Source: Rehmannia glutinosa (Eukaryota; Streptophyta; Magnoliopsida; Lamiales; Orobanchaceae). Taken from it: DNA of 64,000 nt. A program made the translations under genes and the position numbers. A model generated the notes under the pieces. The model ran no database searches. It worked only from the letters and a program-made list of their open reading frames with translations, and had not been told where the DNA came from. The stretch is taken from positions 434,001 through 498,000 of the forward strand of contig JABTTQ020003424.1 of the NCBI GenBank assembly GCA_016081115.2, in the 5' to 3' direction. Shown here piece after piece: positions 22,670-34,288 of this stretch (position 1 is the stretch's first letter; the number at the start of each line of letters is the position of its first letter).

Positions 22670-24990
22670 CCCTTAAAAATATATCGAATCTCAATATGTT
22701 TAGTTCGACTATGACGAACCAAATTTTGAATACGAATAACCGTATAATAGATACCGAACTTGTTATCCTGAAAAAATAAGAACGTTTTAAAGCTTTGGAT
22801 ACAACAAGTCATACAGAGAAATGCCTTTCAAATATTTGAAAATTTCTTTTAATGGCACTTTAATGAGATTCGTTGGGATAGTTTTTGAAGTCGAGCATAT
22901 AGACATAAGGCATATGGAATGTCGAGTCTATAGAAATAATACAAGAAAACATACCTCGAATTTAATTGTCGACCGATATGCCTTTCTTAACCTTTGTCAA
23001 TCTTTAGCCATAGAGGTTGAGATGGTTCTTCTTCCTTTAATGCTTAACTCCTTCAAGAGTTCTTATATAACCATCTTCTTGGCATTGAATGGTTTGAAGT
23101 CCAAGCAAGAAATCATGCTCATTTCAAGTACACCTTGCATCAACTTAGAGAACCATATCTTGCACAAATATTCATTAGTAGCACCAAAAATATTCTCATA
23201 AATATGCACAAGTTTAAACAATATTGCCCTTTTTCACAAACAAAGAGAGTAGTATCAACTTTACCTTTTGTAAAATCATTTAGCAAAAATAGCTAAGTCT
23301 ATCATACCATACACGGGTCTTGTTTTAAACCATACAAGGCCTTAAAAACAATCATTTGGCCTAGAAAAATTTTAAACCCCGGAGGTTGTTTTACATAGAC
23401 TTCTTCTTGAATAAAACCATTGAGAAAATTGGATTTAACATCCATTTGGTAAAGCTTGAAATTTTCTTAAAACAAGAATGGGCAAGTAAAATGCAAATAG
23501 CTACAAAATGTGCTATGAGTGCAAATGTTACATCAAAATCGATTACCTTCTTCTTGAAAATACCTTCGAGCTACTAACCTCGCCTTAGTTCGACCAACGT
23601 TGCCTTGGTCATCGAGTGTATTCCGGAGTGCCCATTTTGCATTTATAATCGTTTGTGATGAAAGACATGGCATCAACTTCCAAGTATCATTTCCTTTTTA
23701 GCTCCTCTTGCAATTCTAAAAACCAATCTTCATCTTGAAGCATCAATTGAGGAATTTGTCTTCTTCATCACTATTGGGCATCCAAATGATCTAAGGTGTT
23801 CATAATAGAACATTTGCATCCAAATATTTGGAGTATTTTCTTTTCTACACAACTCAACAAACTCATTAAAGGCATTTCTCATATAAGCAAGAAAAATAGC
23901 CCAAGTGTAATAACATACCTTAATTACAAAATATCTTACATAGTAGAAATAGACACTATATATAGACCATGAAGCAAGAAACACATACTATGCATTTAGA
24001 ATATCATCAAGAGTCTAATAAATCATGTAAGTTCAAATAAGCTTAAGAAAGCTACAAAAGGTCTCTTTTGAAATTTGAAAATCCGAAAGCATATAGTTGA
24101 GACCTTATTTAAAAAAGTATTTGAACAAGAGTTGATACGGCAAATATGTGCAATCAAATATCGAATAGTGCCTTTCAAAAAATCTAAAAATCCTCTTAAT
24201 GGCACTTGTATGAAATACTATGAAAAACAAGCACATAGGCACATGACAATACATATATCGAGTCTATAAGAGTAAGAATAACACAAGTAAACGTACCTCG
24301 ATAATTTATGCCTTTCTTGACAAATAAAGACGTAAATGGCCATTTGTGAAAATATGTAAATCCTACACAATTCTTAAAACATATCTAGCACAAATCATAA
24401 TGATAAAAGTGTAGGCTAAGAGATATCACAAGTAAGCTCATGCCATAAAAATCCATAAAAGATGATAACACACTTTAGTCTACAAAAATGCACAAGAGTT
24501 TTAAAAACATCATATAAGGTCTTCTTTTTCAAAAGTATTTTAAAAGCACAAGTATATATTGAAGACCTAAAAAAAAATATTTGAAAACTCATTTTGCAAT
24601 TAAGACACAAATAAAAGCATGCATAATAACAAAATAAAATGCATATTTAAATAGGGAGATACGGGTTACCAATTACGCCATTTCCATGGGTTGTGTCGTT
24701 CCCATTGTTGATGATATCTTCCCCTTGAGAAGTCACTTTGTTGATGATGACTTCTTTGATTGCTCCATTTCAAGGTTTGTTGCTTTCCCATTGTTGAAAG
24801 TCTCTTCTTCTTTGAAAATCATCTTGTTGATGATGTCTTTGTCATTTCCAAGGATTGTGTTCTTCCCATTTTTGATTATACCCTCTTCTTGGAATTTGGC
24901 TTTGTTGAGAATAGTTTCTCCTTCTTTGATCAAATGAAACGGTCATTTGATGTCTTCTTGGCGGTATGAATTTTCTTGATCATTATTTAT
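22670..24990 (-). pseudogene. Copia pol remnant (reverse transcriptase traces)
   Basis: Around 23320-23470 the minus strand still spells reverse-transcriptase phrases such as LYGLKQ and MDVKSNFLNGF, broken by stops. Two stretches (about 22810-22980 and 24170-24300) resemble each other, suggesting an internal duplication. No continuous frame exists, and integrase is not recognisable. Confidence 0.5.
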
Positions 24991-25049
24991 GGGTACCTAA
25001 TATGACATTGTTTTGTGGTACCCTCATGTGTTTGGGTCCTTTGGGATTA

Positions 25050-25977
25050 GTCTTGAGACTTTTAGGTCTCCAACAATAATTAGAGCTATTTCTAGCCCGA
25101 CAAGTATTTACCGTATGACTTTTTACCGCAATAAAAGCATGTAATAATTCTAGGAGCATAATGACCAACGTGCTTAGAGACTTGATTCTTTTTCATGTGA
25201 TTGACACCCTTAGGCTTATGATCAAGTTCTAGTTTGAATTATCACAACAATCAACAATATTGGTCATCTTATCGATACTCGAGTTGGATTTAGATAAATC
25301 ATTTTTCAAGCAATTTATATCCTCAACAAGAGTACTATTTTCTTTCTCAAGGTTTCTAACCTTGTCAAGAGTGGTGGTGTGAGCACATGATAGTGATTCA
25401 TAGGAAGTAAATAAACTATCCTTATCATTCTTTAAAACAATGAATTCCTTTTTCAAATTTTTGTATTTAACAAGTAAGTTTTGGAATTCATCTTGTAGCT
25501 CATCATAATCATTTTGCAAGTCACTATATTCATTTTGCAATTCATTGTCATAAGAAGTAGAGGGTTTAGAACTTACCTCGTTTTCTTCTTCGATGCCCAT
25601 GAGGCATTGTTCAACTTGTTCATCATGGGAGGTTGTAGAAGGCTTATCCCATGTTGTTGAATTTGATGTTGTATCCATTTGTGAAGTAGATGCTTTTGAG
25701 TTGCTCCTTTCATTTGCATATACTTCATAGATGGCTTCTAATTTTGCCATACTTCATGTGCCGATCGAATACCTACAACATGATCAAATTCCAAAGTGGT
25801 AAGTGAACAATGTAAAATATTAAGAGCTTTACCATTTAAGGAGATGATTTTCTTCTCTTCATCATTGAGCTTTTTGAAGCCTTTTGAGGTGTGTGGTGTA
25901 TCTTTCATCGGAATGGATTCTCCATTGATGACGGTGTTCCAAATATCGAACCCGCAACCTTGTAAATAGCATTCCAT
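25050..25977 (-). CDS. Copia gag with zinc knuckle
   Basis: Two adjoining minus-strand frames, 25738-25977 and 25229-25750, give a gag protein. The first contains DIWNTVINGESIP and KALNILHCSLTTLEFDHV, the capsid-type segment of SIRE-like gag. The second is a long Asn/Ser/Glu-rich coiled-coil-like tail. Further down, near 25080-25140, CFYCGKKSHTVNTC is a CCHC zinc knuckle in another frame. It packages element RNA. A one-base shift between the first two frames means it is not intact as read. Confidence 0.75.
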
Positions 25978-26117
25978 TCTTTCTTTCCAAAATATAAAAT
26001 TTTGGAATCAAACCGAGGTGGCTTGGTGGTGGAGGTCTTAGGAAAGTTGAGCTTTGTTAAGTAGCCGATGATCGTTTCTCTTCACTCGCGATGTGAAACG
26101 AGCTTGCCAAAGAGTTT

Positions 26118-26130
26118 GGCTTTGATACCA
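26118..26130 (-). other. Primer-binding site, tRNA-iMet type
   Basis: The minus strand reads TGGTATCAAAGCC two bases after the LTR. Copia elements typically use TGGTATCAGAGC from the initiator tRNA; this has one mismatch. Confidence 0.82.
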
Positions 26131-26132
26131 CT

Positions 26133-27615
26133 TGTAAGTCCAGCGGCTACGATAATCTAGAGGGGGTGAATAGATTATCTCCATCTTTTCGATTTCGCCC
26201 TCTTTTAACAATCGAATGCTCAAACAAAATAATGAAGGTGCGGAATGTAAACAACACACGTCGATTTAAAGAGGTTCAACCCACCTGGGCCTAATCCTCT
26301 ACCACCCCAAGATATCCAGGATGGATTTGAAAAGAAAAAGAATTTTATTAATTACCAAAATTAATACAAATTCAACTTACAACACCTTGAAGAGCACCAC
26401 ACTCTTCTTCAACACCACCTTTGAGATTACCACAATCTCACTTGAAGATTACCACAATCTCCAACGGCACCTTGTGAAGATTACCACAATCTTCACCCTT
26501 GAAGAGCACCACACTCTTCAACACCTCAACAAGAAGATTACCACAATCTTCTTACACCTAACACCTAGTTCACCCAAGTGTGTTCTTACCACAAGAACAC
26601 TCACAAGGATATCTTGTGTTTGAATGACGACCACAAATTCAAGATTACAACTCGATAATTGATAATACAATAGAGTGCAAGTGTAATCAAGAATAGCCTA
26701 GACCTCAAGAATGTGAAAGTGAATAGCTAGGCAAATTACAACAAGAAATAAGACAATGTAAGAACAAGTGTATTCTTGAGTGTATCTTGTTGTGTTGTAG
26801 TTTTCTCTCTTATGGTGTTGCTTCAATTCTTCCTCTATTTATAGAAGATGTCTTGTACATGATAGGCTCCTCTTGGGGACATGAATTCGTAAAAAATTGC
26901 AAGACAATTGAAGAAAGAGAGTCATTAGAAATCAATCCCACAATTTAGGGAAAAGCATGTCTGTTGCACAACGGTTAGAATTTTCTTTGTCAAACTAAAA
27001 GGCGACCGGTCGCACGAAATAGAAGTTTGAAACATATAGCACCAAATTAACACGCAGGCGGCCGGTCGAAGGGCACCTCGACCGGTCGAGCCTATGTCGG
27101 CCAGTTGCATGAACAATTTTGAGAGTTCTCAAGTTTCTTTTCACGAAACTTGTTCCCACTGGTAAGCTCACGGTCGACCGGTCGACCTCCTCAATGACAA
27201 GTTGTCCGATTTTTATCAAAAATAAACCTCAAGAAATACTCCAAAAAATTCGTAAAAACATTTTAAACCGATTGGGAGTATTTAGGACAACATTAGAAAT
27301 ATAGTTTTGAAGAAATAAAACAATTACACACAAAGTGTTGTCCGATATAAATTCCAATAAATACTCCGAAAAATAGTAGAAACATTTTATATCAATTGGG
27401 AGTATTAGGACAACATAGTTTCAATGTAAAAACCCATTGACTTAAAAACAATAAATGAATTGTCCAATTTTGTATCGAAAATAAACTTGAGGAAATACTC
27501 CGGAAAATATTAAAACCATTTTAAATCATCTAGGAGTATTTGGACAACCTTTAAAAACATTGTTTTGGTATAAAAACAAAATCATCAAAATCATGATAAA
27601 ATCATTTATCAAACA
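26133..27615 (-). repeat. 5' LTR of the SIRE-like element
   Basis: 1483 bp, nearly identical to 19718-21209 apart from scattered small deletions, several of which fall in the CGACCGGTCG cluster (27001-27186). Confidence 0.88.
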
Positions 27616-27750
27616 ACCTTTTGATGAATTAGTAAAATTTGACTATTGCTAAGTTATGAGACTAAATTTCTAAAATATGTTAAGTTATAGGACCAAAAGT
27701 AAAATTGCTAAGTTAAAAGACTGAATATTTAAAAAGTTTGAAAGTTAACA

Positions 27751-28600
27751 ATTTCTTTTACCACAAATTGGATTATTAACAATTGCTTAATTAATTCATT
27801 TGCTCTTGCTACTTAGCCATCGTGACAAATTTATTGCACAATTAATATCAGGCATTTCATGTTGTCCAAGAAAATCAAGTTACATTTCACATAGTCACAC
27901 TTTGTATCACAATATGTAGCTAAAACATTCAATAGCCGATTTTGATTATCTTAAAAACACACACCAAGTGCTGCAGATTAATGATGTCATCGATACTCTT
28001 AGGTTGCGTTTGGATGGAATGATTTGGATTTGATGATAGAATTTGTGGCAAGAGTTTTTCAAATGACTAATCTCAGATGCATTTAAAATCTCATGACAGG
28101 ACAATAGTTAAAAATAGGAGCTTAAGGATTTGAAATCCATTGTATCCTAATAAGCTCAATGATTTTATTATTATCGATCTGACATTATTAACTTCATATC
28201 CATCAATCAAAATGAATTCTTAAATGTTTGCAAATGGGCTCACACTTGGGCTAGGTCTATATATATGAAATATGTGGTAATACGCCGAATTGGCCGCTTC
28301 AGTTTTGTGAGTTGAAAAATAGCCATGTTTTTTAGCCAATTTGATTAACAGTCATATTTTTTTGTATTCTGTGGTCAGATACTTGACCATTTTTCAAAAA
28401 ATTGATGTGGTACATTTCTCGGTATTGAAAAATAAAGAAAATAGTGCACATTTGAACTCAAAAATGGCTAAAAACTCGATTTTGGAAATTTTGTTAAATT
28501 TTTTTTTTGTTATGGAGAAGTGGCCAAAAATCCGACGGACCGATTGATAAAATATTGGTACCCTGAGAAACTTGGGGCCTGACACAATTGGTTCATGAGA
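27751..28600. other. AT-rich sequence, no gene seen
   Basis: One transposon-like end (GGTTGCGTTTGGATGGAATG near 28012) without a clear partner. The stretch 28300-28540 is AT-rich and may be an inserted element replacing the 3' end of the KIN-like gene. Confidence 0.4.
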
Positions 28601-28648
28601 TTCATATCAAGTCGTACATTGGTTACAACAACCTTGTTGAAAAATTAC

Positions 28649-28871
28649 ATGTTGCATTGATTCTTTGGCAGATTGTGCAGCATTCGAAGCCTTGTCCCAT
28701 CATCTGGTTACCTTTCTCCTGCATTCAAACACAAACACAAAATTCACCATATAATTACAAAGGGTTTTATTTACTTCATGATTTCATTTGTTTAATTTTG
28801 TCGAAAATGAAGTTAACCTGTGCTTGGCCCTTGGTCTCGCCAGCCTTGTAGCTTATGTTCTGGGAATCCAT
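28649..28871 (-). pseudogene. KIN/KIN2-like stress-induced small protein gene, frameshifted and 3'-incomplete
   Basis: The KIN family are short, hydrophilic, LEA-like peptides induced by cold, drought and ABA. Exon 1 (28818-28871) reads MDSQNISYKAGETKGQAQ from an ATG at 28871, closed by a GT donor. Exon 2 (28649-28718) follows an AG acceptor and should read EKGNQMMDKASNAAQSAKES, as in the family. One extra C in a CCC run at about 28696-28698 shifts the frame in the middle. The usual third exon (an EAGQQMK-type end) is not recognisable downstream, where AT-rich sequence begins. If the extra base is a sequencing error, the gene could still be 3'-truncated. It lies within the span of the proposed giant RRP7 intron, on the opposite strand. 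Confidence 0.6.
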
Positions 28872-28977
28872 ATTCTTTTAAAACGAAACTTTTTTTCTTT
28901 CTAAGTGAACAAAAAAAACTAATTGTATGTATCAAATAACTTAACTGTGGATGAAAATTTCAGGGTCATGTGAAGTG

Positions 28978-29055
28978 GTATTTATAGTATCTGAGTCATA
29001 CACATAACACAATGATGTGATGAACAAGATTTCTCGGACAATCACAACCGTCGGT
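28978..29055 (-). promoter_or_regulatory. TATA box and DRE/CRT-type site upstream of the KIN-like gene
   Basis: On the minus strand ACTATAAATACC (28978-28989) is a good TATA box about 110 bp before the ATG. ACCGAC (29050-29055), the core of the drought/cold DRE/CRT element bound by CBF/DREB factors, lies about 60 bp further upstream. This suits a cold-responsive KIN gene. Confidence 0.5.
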
Positions 29056-29447
29056 TTAGTAAAACCTAGGTAGTTTGTCCGAGTCCTATCCCTACTAAAT
29101 TGTCGAAAAATGTTGAAAATCTGTTGGTTGATCCTAAAATTTCGAGAGGAGCGCAGCTTAATTTGGTTGTTTGTTTGTTGTTCAGAGTTTTAATGCTGCA
29201 TCAATGTGTTTTTAATAAAAAATGAATGCACATATATTTTATTGGAAATGTTGAAAAAATAAGACTTTATAATTATTCTATCAAAAGCTTTTATAATTAT
29301 TGGGCAAATAAATATATTGATGTTTTTGCATGATGATTAATTTGCTAATTCAAATTTTGCTACTATGCTGAAAAATCCTCCTTCATTATACATTATTATA
29401 TTTCAAGGTTTTTCATAAGGAAAATGTTTTTCACGTTCGCATAGGAC

Positions 29448-29821
29448 CTATGAAGCACTGATATGAGTACGGAACATGGGTATAATTTATGGTACGAGAA
29501 TACGTCATGTTTTGAAATTTTAAGGACACACGGATATACGGTATATATATACATATAAAATTATATATTTTTATTTTATTTAAAATATAGATACACTAAA
29601 TACAATTGAAAAATAATATTTCAAGCATAAAAAACTAAAATTTCATAAATACTTAAATCTGAAATGTGATAACTCACATAGACACAAAAAACATGTTGAA
29701 ATTATTAGTAATAGAACAAATTATATATATGGAGTATCCATGGAGTATCGGATAAAGTATTGTATCCGATACATATCTGGTATAGGTACGACATCCTCAC
29801 AGAAATGTCTGTGTTCCATAG
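29448..29821. mobile_element. Probable MITE
   Basis: Ends CTATGAAGCAC and GTGTTCCATAG are imperfect inverted repeats; the interior is AT-rich with tandem-like GGAGTATC phrases. No clear target duplication. The flanks (28990-29447 and 29822-30251) show no gene. Confidence 0.4.
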
Positions 29822-30251
29822 TTTAGTACCCATGCGACAAATAGATTTTTTGTCAAAACGTCATCTAAATACAGGTCTATGATTTTATTTATTTATTTAT
29901 TTTTAAAAATAGTGCCACAAGCATATTTTGACCGTATATAATCCCTGTAATATATTGTGGCTACGTGTGGTTCAAGATTGAGATTGGGTTTGATTAATTC
30001 CCAAGTTAATATTTGGCTTTATCCAAAGGATACATTGAGGCCTAGTGACATGTTTGTTTGAATGATTGAGGTGTTGGATATGTGTGAGATATGTAATAAT
30101 GAGTTTGGTTGAAGTTGAATAATAATAGCAAAATGATGGTATATTACTTTTGGACCCTCTATTTAGAATTAATTTCCCAAGGGGTACATTTTCAATTTCT
30201 TACCAATATGCCCAAGCTTAGTAAATGTTCAGATTCTTCAATTGATATGTC

Positions 30252-31448
30252 TAAGGGTGTTCATAGTTCGGTTAAAAGGCCGAACCAAATTGAAACTGAA
30301 AACTCGGTTCGAACCAAAACCGAACCAAAAATTTCAATTCGGTTTTCAGTTTGTCAAATTTTAGATTTTCGGTTTTTGGTTCGGTTTTGTGGTTTGGTTA
30401 GCCGAACCAAAGCGAAAATCGAAATTATATATATACACACACATATTTCCGTTAACAAAAGGGGAATTTTGTTTCACGACTCAACAGAAGCTAAGGGTGC
30501 GATTGGATATGCTTTCATTTTGAATTTTTTTTTTCGCTAGAGAATAGTGGAAAAAAATTCTGATGAAAGTTTTTGAAAAATTTTGAGAGTGTGAATGGAT
30601 ATGTAATGATGAAAGTTGATTGGATTTAAAAATAGTAAAATAATGATTGAATGTGATTAGTAGTTAGAAATGTGTGAGTGAGTAAATAGTGAAATTTGTG
30701 GGAGACTGTGTAATAATGATTAGTTTTTTGTGAAAAAATGTGTAGATGTGATTGATGAAAGAAAAAATGAGAAAAAGTGAAAGTGAGATAATAATATACT
30801 TTCTGAAAAATTTCATAAACAATCGCATGTTTGGTCAAAAAAATTCTCCGACGTAACGAAAATGAAATCTCGTTCATATCCAATCGCAGCCTAAGACGCA
30901 ATTCTTTTCCTTTTTCACACACAGTTTGACGAGAGGTAAAACAACATTCAGAAAATCCATCACCTCTCTGCTCTTCTCAACTCAATTCACGTTCATATCA
31001 GTCGATGCTCGATGCCAAGACACTCAATTTTATGTTTTCATAAAGTAAAAGTGTTGACTCATAAGGAATTCGGAATTCTGGACAAATCCCTATATTATAT
31101 GCCCTAGATTATAGGCACTTGATTTAAAAAAATCAAAAAATATAATTAATGTTGAATCAATAAAAAAGCCCATGCAATTTTTGTGGTTCCTTGGCGTTAT
31201 GAATCAATACATAAAGCTTGTTCATAGTGAAAGAGAACGACTGTTCAGATTGTTTGATATTGGATTTCTGCAATTTTTGTAAAATTCTTATAAAATTTCG
31301 GTTAGGCCGAAAAACCAAATGAAAAAAATCGAAATAATTTCGGTTTTGACAGAAACATACCAATACGGTTCAATTTTAGGTATTGTATTTCGACCTGAAA
31401 TTTTGGTTTGGTTCGGTTCGGTTCGATTTGGCTGACTGAACACCCCTA
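30252..31448. mobile_element. hAT-type nonautonomous element with 8-bp target-site duplication
   Basis: GATATGTC flanks both ends (30244-30251 and 31449-31456). Termini TAAGGGTGTTCA and TGAACACCCCTA are inverted. Sub-terminal sequence is full of CCGAACCAAA/TTCGGTTCGG phrases, usual in plant hAT elements. No transposase. It carries a nested MITE. Confidence 0.78.
30495..30891. mobile_element. Tourist/Harbinger-like MITE nested in the hAT element
   Basis: TIRs GGGTGCGATTGGATATG and CATATCCAATCGCAGCC, flanked by TAA on both sides (30492-30494, 30892-30894), the 3-bp target typical of PIF/Harbinger. Confidence 0.72.
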
Positions 31449-31456
31449 GATATGTC

Positions 31457-32323
31457 TGAGTTTTACTGGGTTTAAAAGTGAATCTTACATAAGACTACAT
31501 TAGAATATGTTTTAGGTGTAGTTATGTAATTTCAAGATGCAAGGAAATGAGATGGAATATACATCCCACCTCCATGGTGGGATGTGCTATCACTTTATAA
31601 GTGTGATAATTAACCGGGCCTTAGGATTTTCCAGGGCCTTTGGTGCTAGAACCAAACAAGATAAAGAGAGTGAAATAATACAAAAAGGTGTGATATCCCC
31701 ACCCATAAACCCCAACCAAACGTAGCCTGTATGTATAATTGCAGATAATGTAACTTACATTGGAGCTTTAAGTATGACAAATTTCTGGAAAAAAATAATA
31801 TAAGCTCTCTAAAGGTGTTTAGTAAACAGTTTTTGAAAAAAAAAATTATAAACTCTCAAAATAAGATGTTATGAACTTATAAACTATTTTTAAAAACTAT
31901 AGAGAATAAATTATTATTTTAACAATTTCCATTAGTTTTAATCATTTTAATTACGAAAGTGACATTACTGACATCTTAAGAGCTATATCATCTTTTTTTA
32001 TCCAAACACTTATACAATTTAATGTCAAAATAAAATCTACCATTTTATAAGCTCTACAAATATTTTATAAAATTTTAGAACTTATAAGATCTTTTAAATA
32101 AGCTCATCAAACACACTCTAGAAAATCTACACTTTTGCGCACTTTTATATAAAACAAAACCACAAATGCGAGGGACAACTTTAAGGACCCTGACCTATTA
32201 TTGATAGCCAAGTGCCACATAAATCAAATTTAAATTAAAAAAGAAAATTGTTTTGTGTATTTCAAATTTAACACTCTCATGATACTTTTGTTGTTAAATA
32301 AAAAGTCTTTTGAATACATAGGT
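31457..32323. other. AT-rich sequence, no gene seen
   Basis: Contains a CCCACCTCCATGGTGGG palindrome near 31566 and an ACCAAACGTAGCCTG end near 31712 that could be the right terminus of an older element; no partner was confirmed. Confidence 0.35.
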
Positions 32324-32326
32324 TAA

Positions 32327-32940
32327 GGCTATATCCAACGTTGGCTTCAAATCATGCGCCAACGTCATAGTAGTGCAAAAGTGGACTCTAACCCATACGC
32401 CAAATGTTGCGCTAATTTGGTGTGTGCTACAGTGCTATTGTGCCAAAATTCATGTGCTAAACCCATTTATTATTATTATTGTTTTTGTTTTTTCTTTGTT
32501 TTGTTTTTTGTTATTGAAATCAGTTTTGCAACTTTTACTATATTTAGATATTATTAAAATATTATTTGTTATCCTAATTGCATATTTAATTTGTGTAAAT
32601 AAATTTAATAAAATTTAATTATTTGAATTAACAAGTTTATTATTGATATAAATTATTAAAATTACTAAATTAATTTTTTAGTAAGTTTTAAACTTATAGA
32701 TTAATTGACTTAATAAAACAATAAAATATATTTTTAATTGACTAAATATGTACTTATAATAATATGTTAATAAATAATTAGTTTTTAATAATATAGTCTT
32801 TTTATTGAAATAATTACGAATATTCCTTTTAGTTTAGAATTTGAAGTAAAATGATTGGAGATAAATTTTTAGTTTGGTGCAAAACTATACCATTTTAGTG
32901 CAAAATCTGCGCCAAAATAGAATTATTGTTAGAAATGATC
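32327..32940. mobile_element. Tourist/Harbinger-like MITE
   Basis: Flanked by TAA (32324-32326 and 32941-32943). The left end GGCTATATCCAACG and the complement of the right end (GATCATTTCTAACAA) are imperfect inverted repeats. AT-rich core. Confidence 0.5.
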
Positions 32941-33008
32941 TAAGAATTGTGACTACTAATGGCCAACATGCTTGTTGGATCAAGAAGAAAAGTAAAATGA
33001 TCTTCTAT

Positions 33009-33611
33009 TAGGGATGGCAATAGGCGGGGCATGACGGCGCAGTATTGGGACATGCCATCCCCATCCAAGAATCTCATCCCAAATACCATCCCCGTACCAT
33101 TCCCCATTTTGTGCATTTGGGACGGGGATGGGGAATCCCCATTCGGATATCGGGGTCCCCACGGGGAATCGGGTTCCCCATTTGTAATTTTTAATAAAAA
33201 AACTATAAAATAAATTACTTAAAATAATTAAAACAAAAAAAATTATAAAAAAATACATAAAAGAATTAATGAGAACAATGAAAATTATAAATACTTAAGA
33301 GTTTAGTCTTTAAATTTAATAAAATAAATATTATAACTAGAATTAATATAATAATAAATAAATATAATATATATGTATCGGGGAATGAGAATGGAGACGG
33401 GGAATCCTCATTTTATCAAAACGAGGACGGGGACGTGGACGGGGACGGGGATGGGACGGGGGATATAAATACCATCCCCGTCCCATCCCCGGTTCTAAAG
33501 AATCGGGGAATCACCATCCCCGTCCCACCCCCGAATTAATCGGGGATTCCTCATCCCATATTGCTCGGGTACCAACGGGGATGGTTCCCCACGGGGATTT
33601 TATCATCCCTA
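33009..33611. mobile_element. hAT-type MITE with 8-bp target-site duplication
   Basis: TCTTCTAT at 33001-33008 and 33612-33619. TIRs TAGGGATGGCAA and ATCATCCCTA. Sub-terminal arms are built of CGGGGATGGGG-type repeats in inverted orientation. Confidence 0.78.
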
Positions 33612-33684
33612 TCTTCTATTTCAAATATTGTTGTATCTCACGTACCAACTATTATTTGTTACAAGCTAATTGTATTGATAATAC

Positions 33685-34191
33685 CAGGGTTGTGCACGGG
33701 ACTTGAAGATTACCGGAACCGAACCGATATCCAAACCGAAAATATCCGTTGACTTTTTGACTTTCTCCGAACCGAACCGCCCCAAAATTTTTTTTGGTAT
33801 AGTTCTGGAGATTTTTAAAATATCCGTACAGAAAACCGTACCGTTCTGTACCGAACCGAAAATCCGAAAATAGAACCGATTTTTAAGAATTTTTTAATAT
33901 ATACATATATATTATTTTTGGTTCAACCATATTAATTTTAGTATTTTTTAAACTTAAAGTGTAAGCCCATAACCATACTCTTAGCCCAATGGTGACTCAC
34001 AACCCAACCCATCAACCCAATCCACAAAACGCCCCAAACCCAAACCCAGTTAATGCTTAAATGATCTCAAACCCTAGCCCTAAGTCAATCAGATTTCCCC
34101 TCCATCTCTCCCATCTCTGAGTCGCTGGCCACCAGTCCACCATACACCACCATTCACTCAAGCGAGTTTTCGTATTTCAGACTTTGAGTAG
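33685..34191 (+). promoter_or_regulatory. hAT-like 5' end with a possible promoter and leader exon before the RRP7 3' half
   Basis: CAGGGTTGTGCACGG at 33685 is a hAT-type terminus, followed by CCGAACCGAA repeats. No matching right end is seen. From about 33960 the sequence has several CCCAACCC/CCCAAACC motifs and a telo-box AAACCCTA at 34069-34076. An ATG-free, C-rich stretch then runs to a strong donor, GTAAGT at 34192. A 97-nt GT-AG intron would join it to the exon at 34289. It may be the 5' region of a transposase gene, or the leader of the right RRP7 copy. Confidence 0.4.
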
Positions 34192-34288
34192 GTAAGTTCT
34201 CTATACCTCAAATGTAAGAGGTGATGATCGGTCAGGAGTCACTTGGATTTTGGATCAATGTTCTCTCTAAACTATTCTTGGACAACAG

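Larger units (their letters stand above)
19718..27615 (-). mobile_element. SIRE/Maximus-like Ty1/copia element with two LTRs, pol decayed
   Basis: Near-identical LTRs at 19718-21209 and 26133-27615 flank 4.9 kb of internal sequence. ACCTT at 19713-19717 and 27616-27620 is the 5-bp target duplication. On the minus strand the 5' LTR (right) is followed by TGGTATCAAAGCC, an initiator-Met tRNA primer site, and the 3' LTR (left) is preceded by a purine tract AAAAAGGGGGAGA. Gag is readable; pol is only a remnant. The similar LTRs suggest fairly recent insertion, yet pol is decayed, so it may have moved with help from another element. Lineage is from gag style and LTR length. Confidence 0.88.
19050..27750. 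mobile_element. Long-TIR MULE, left copy, split by an LTR element and truncated
   Basis: The same element as 37891-40099: it starts GGAAAAATATGATTTTTAG after an A(T)8A run. Its right inverted arm resumes at about 27640 after the LTR retrotransposon and stops near 27748 before the final TIR end. The arms consist of repeated phrases such as TTTAGTCCTATAACTTA, giving inverted repeats of about 200 bp. Confidence 0.6.
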
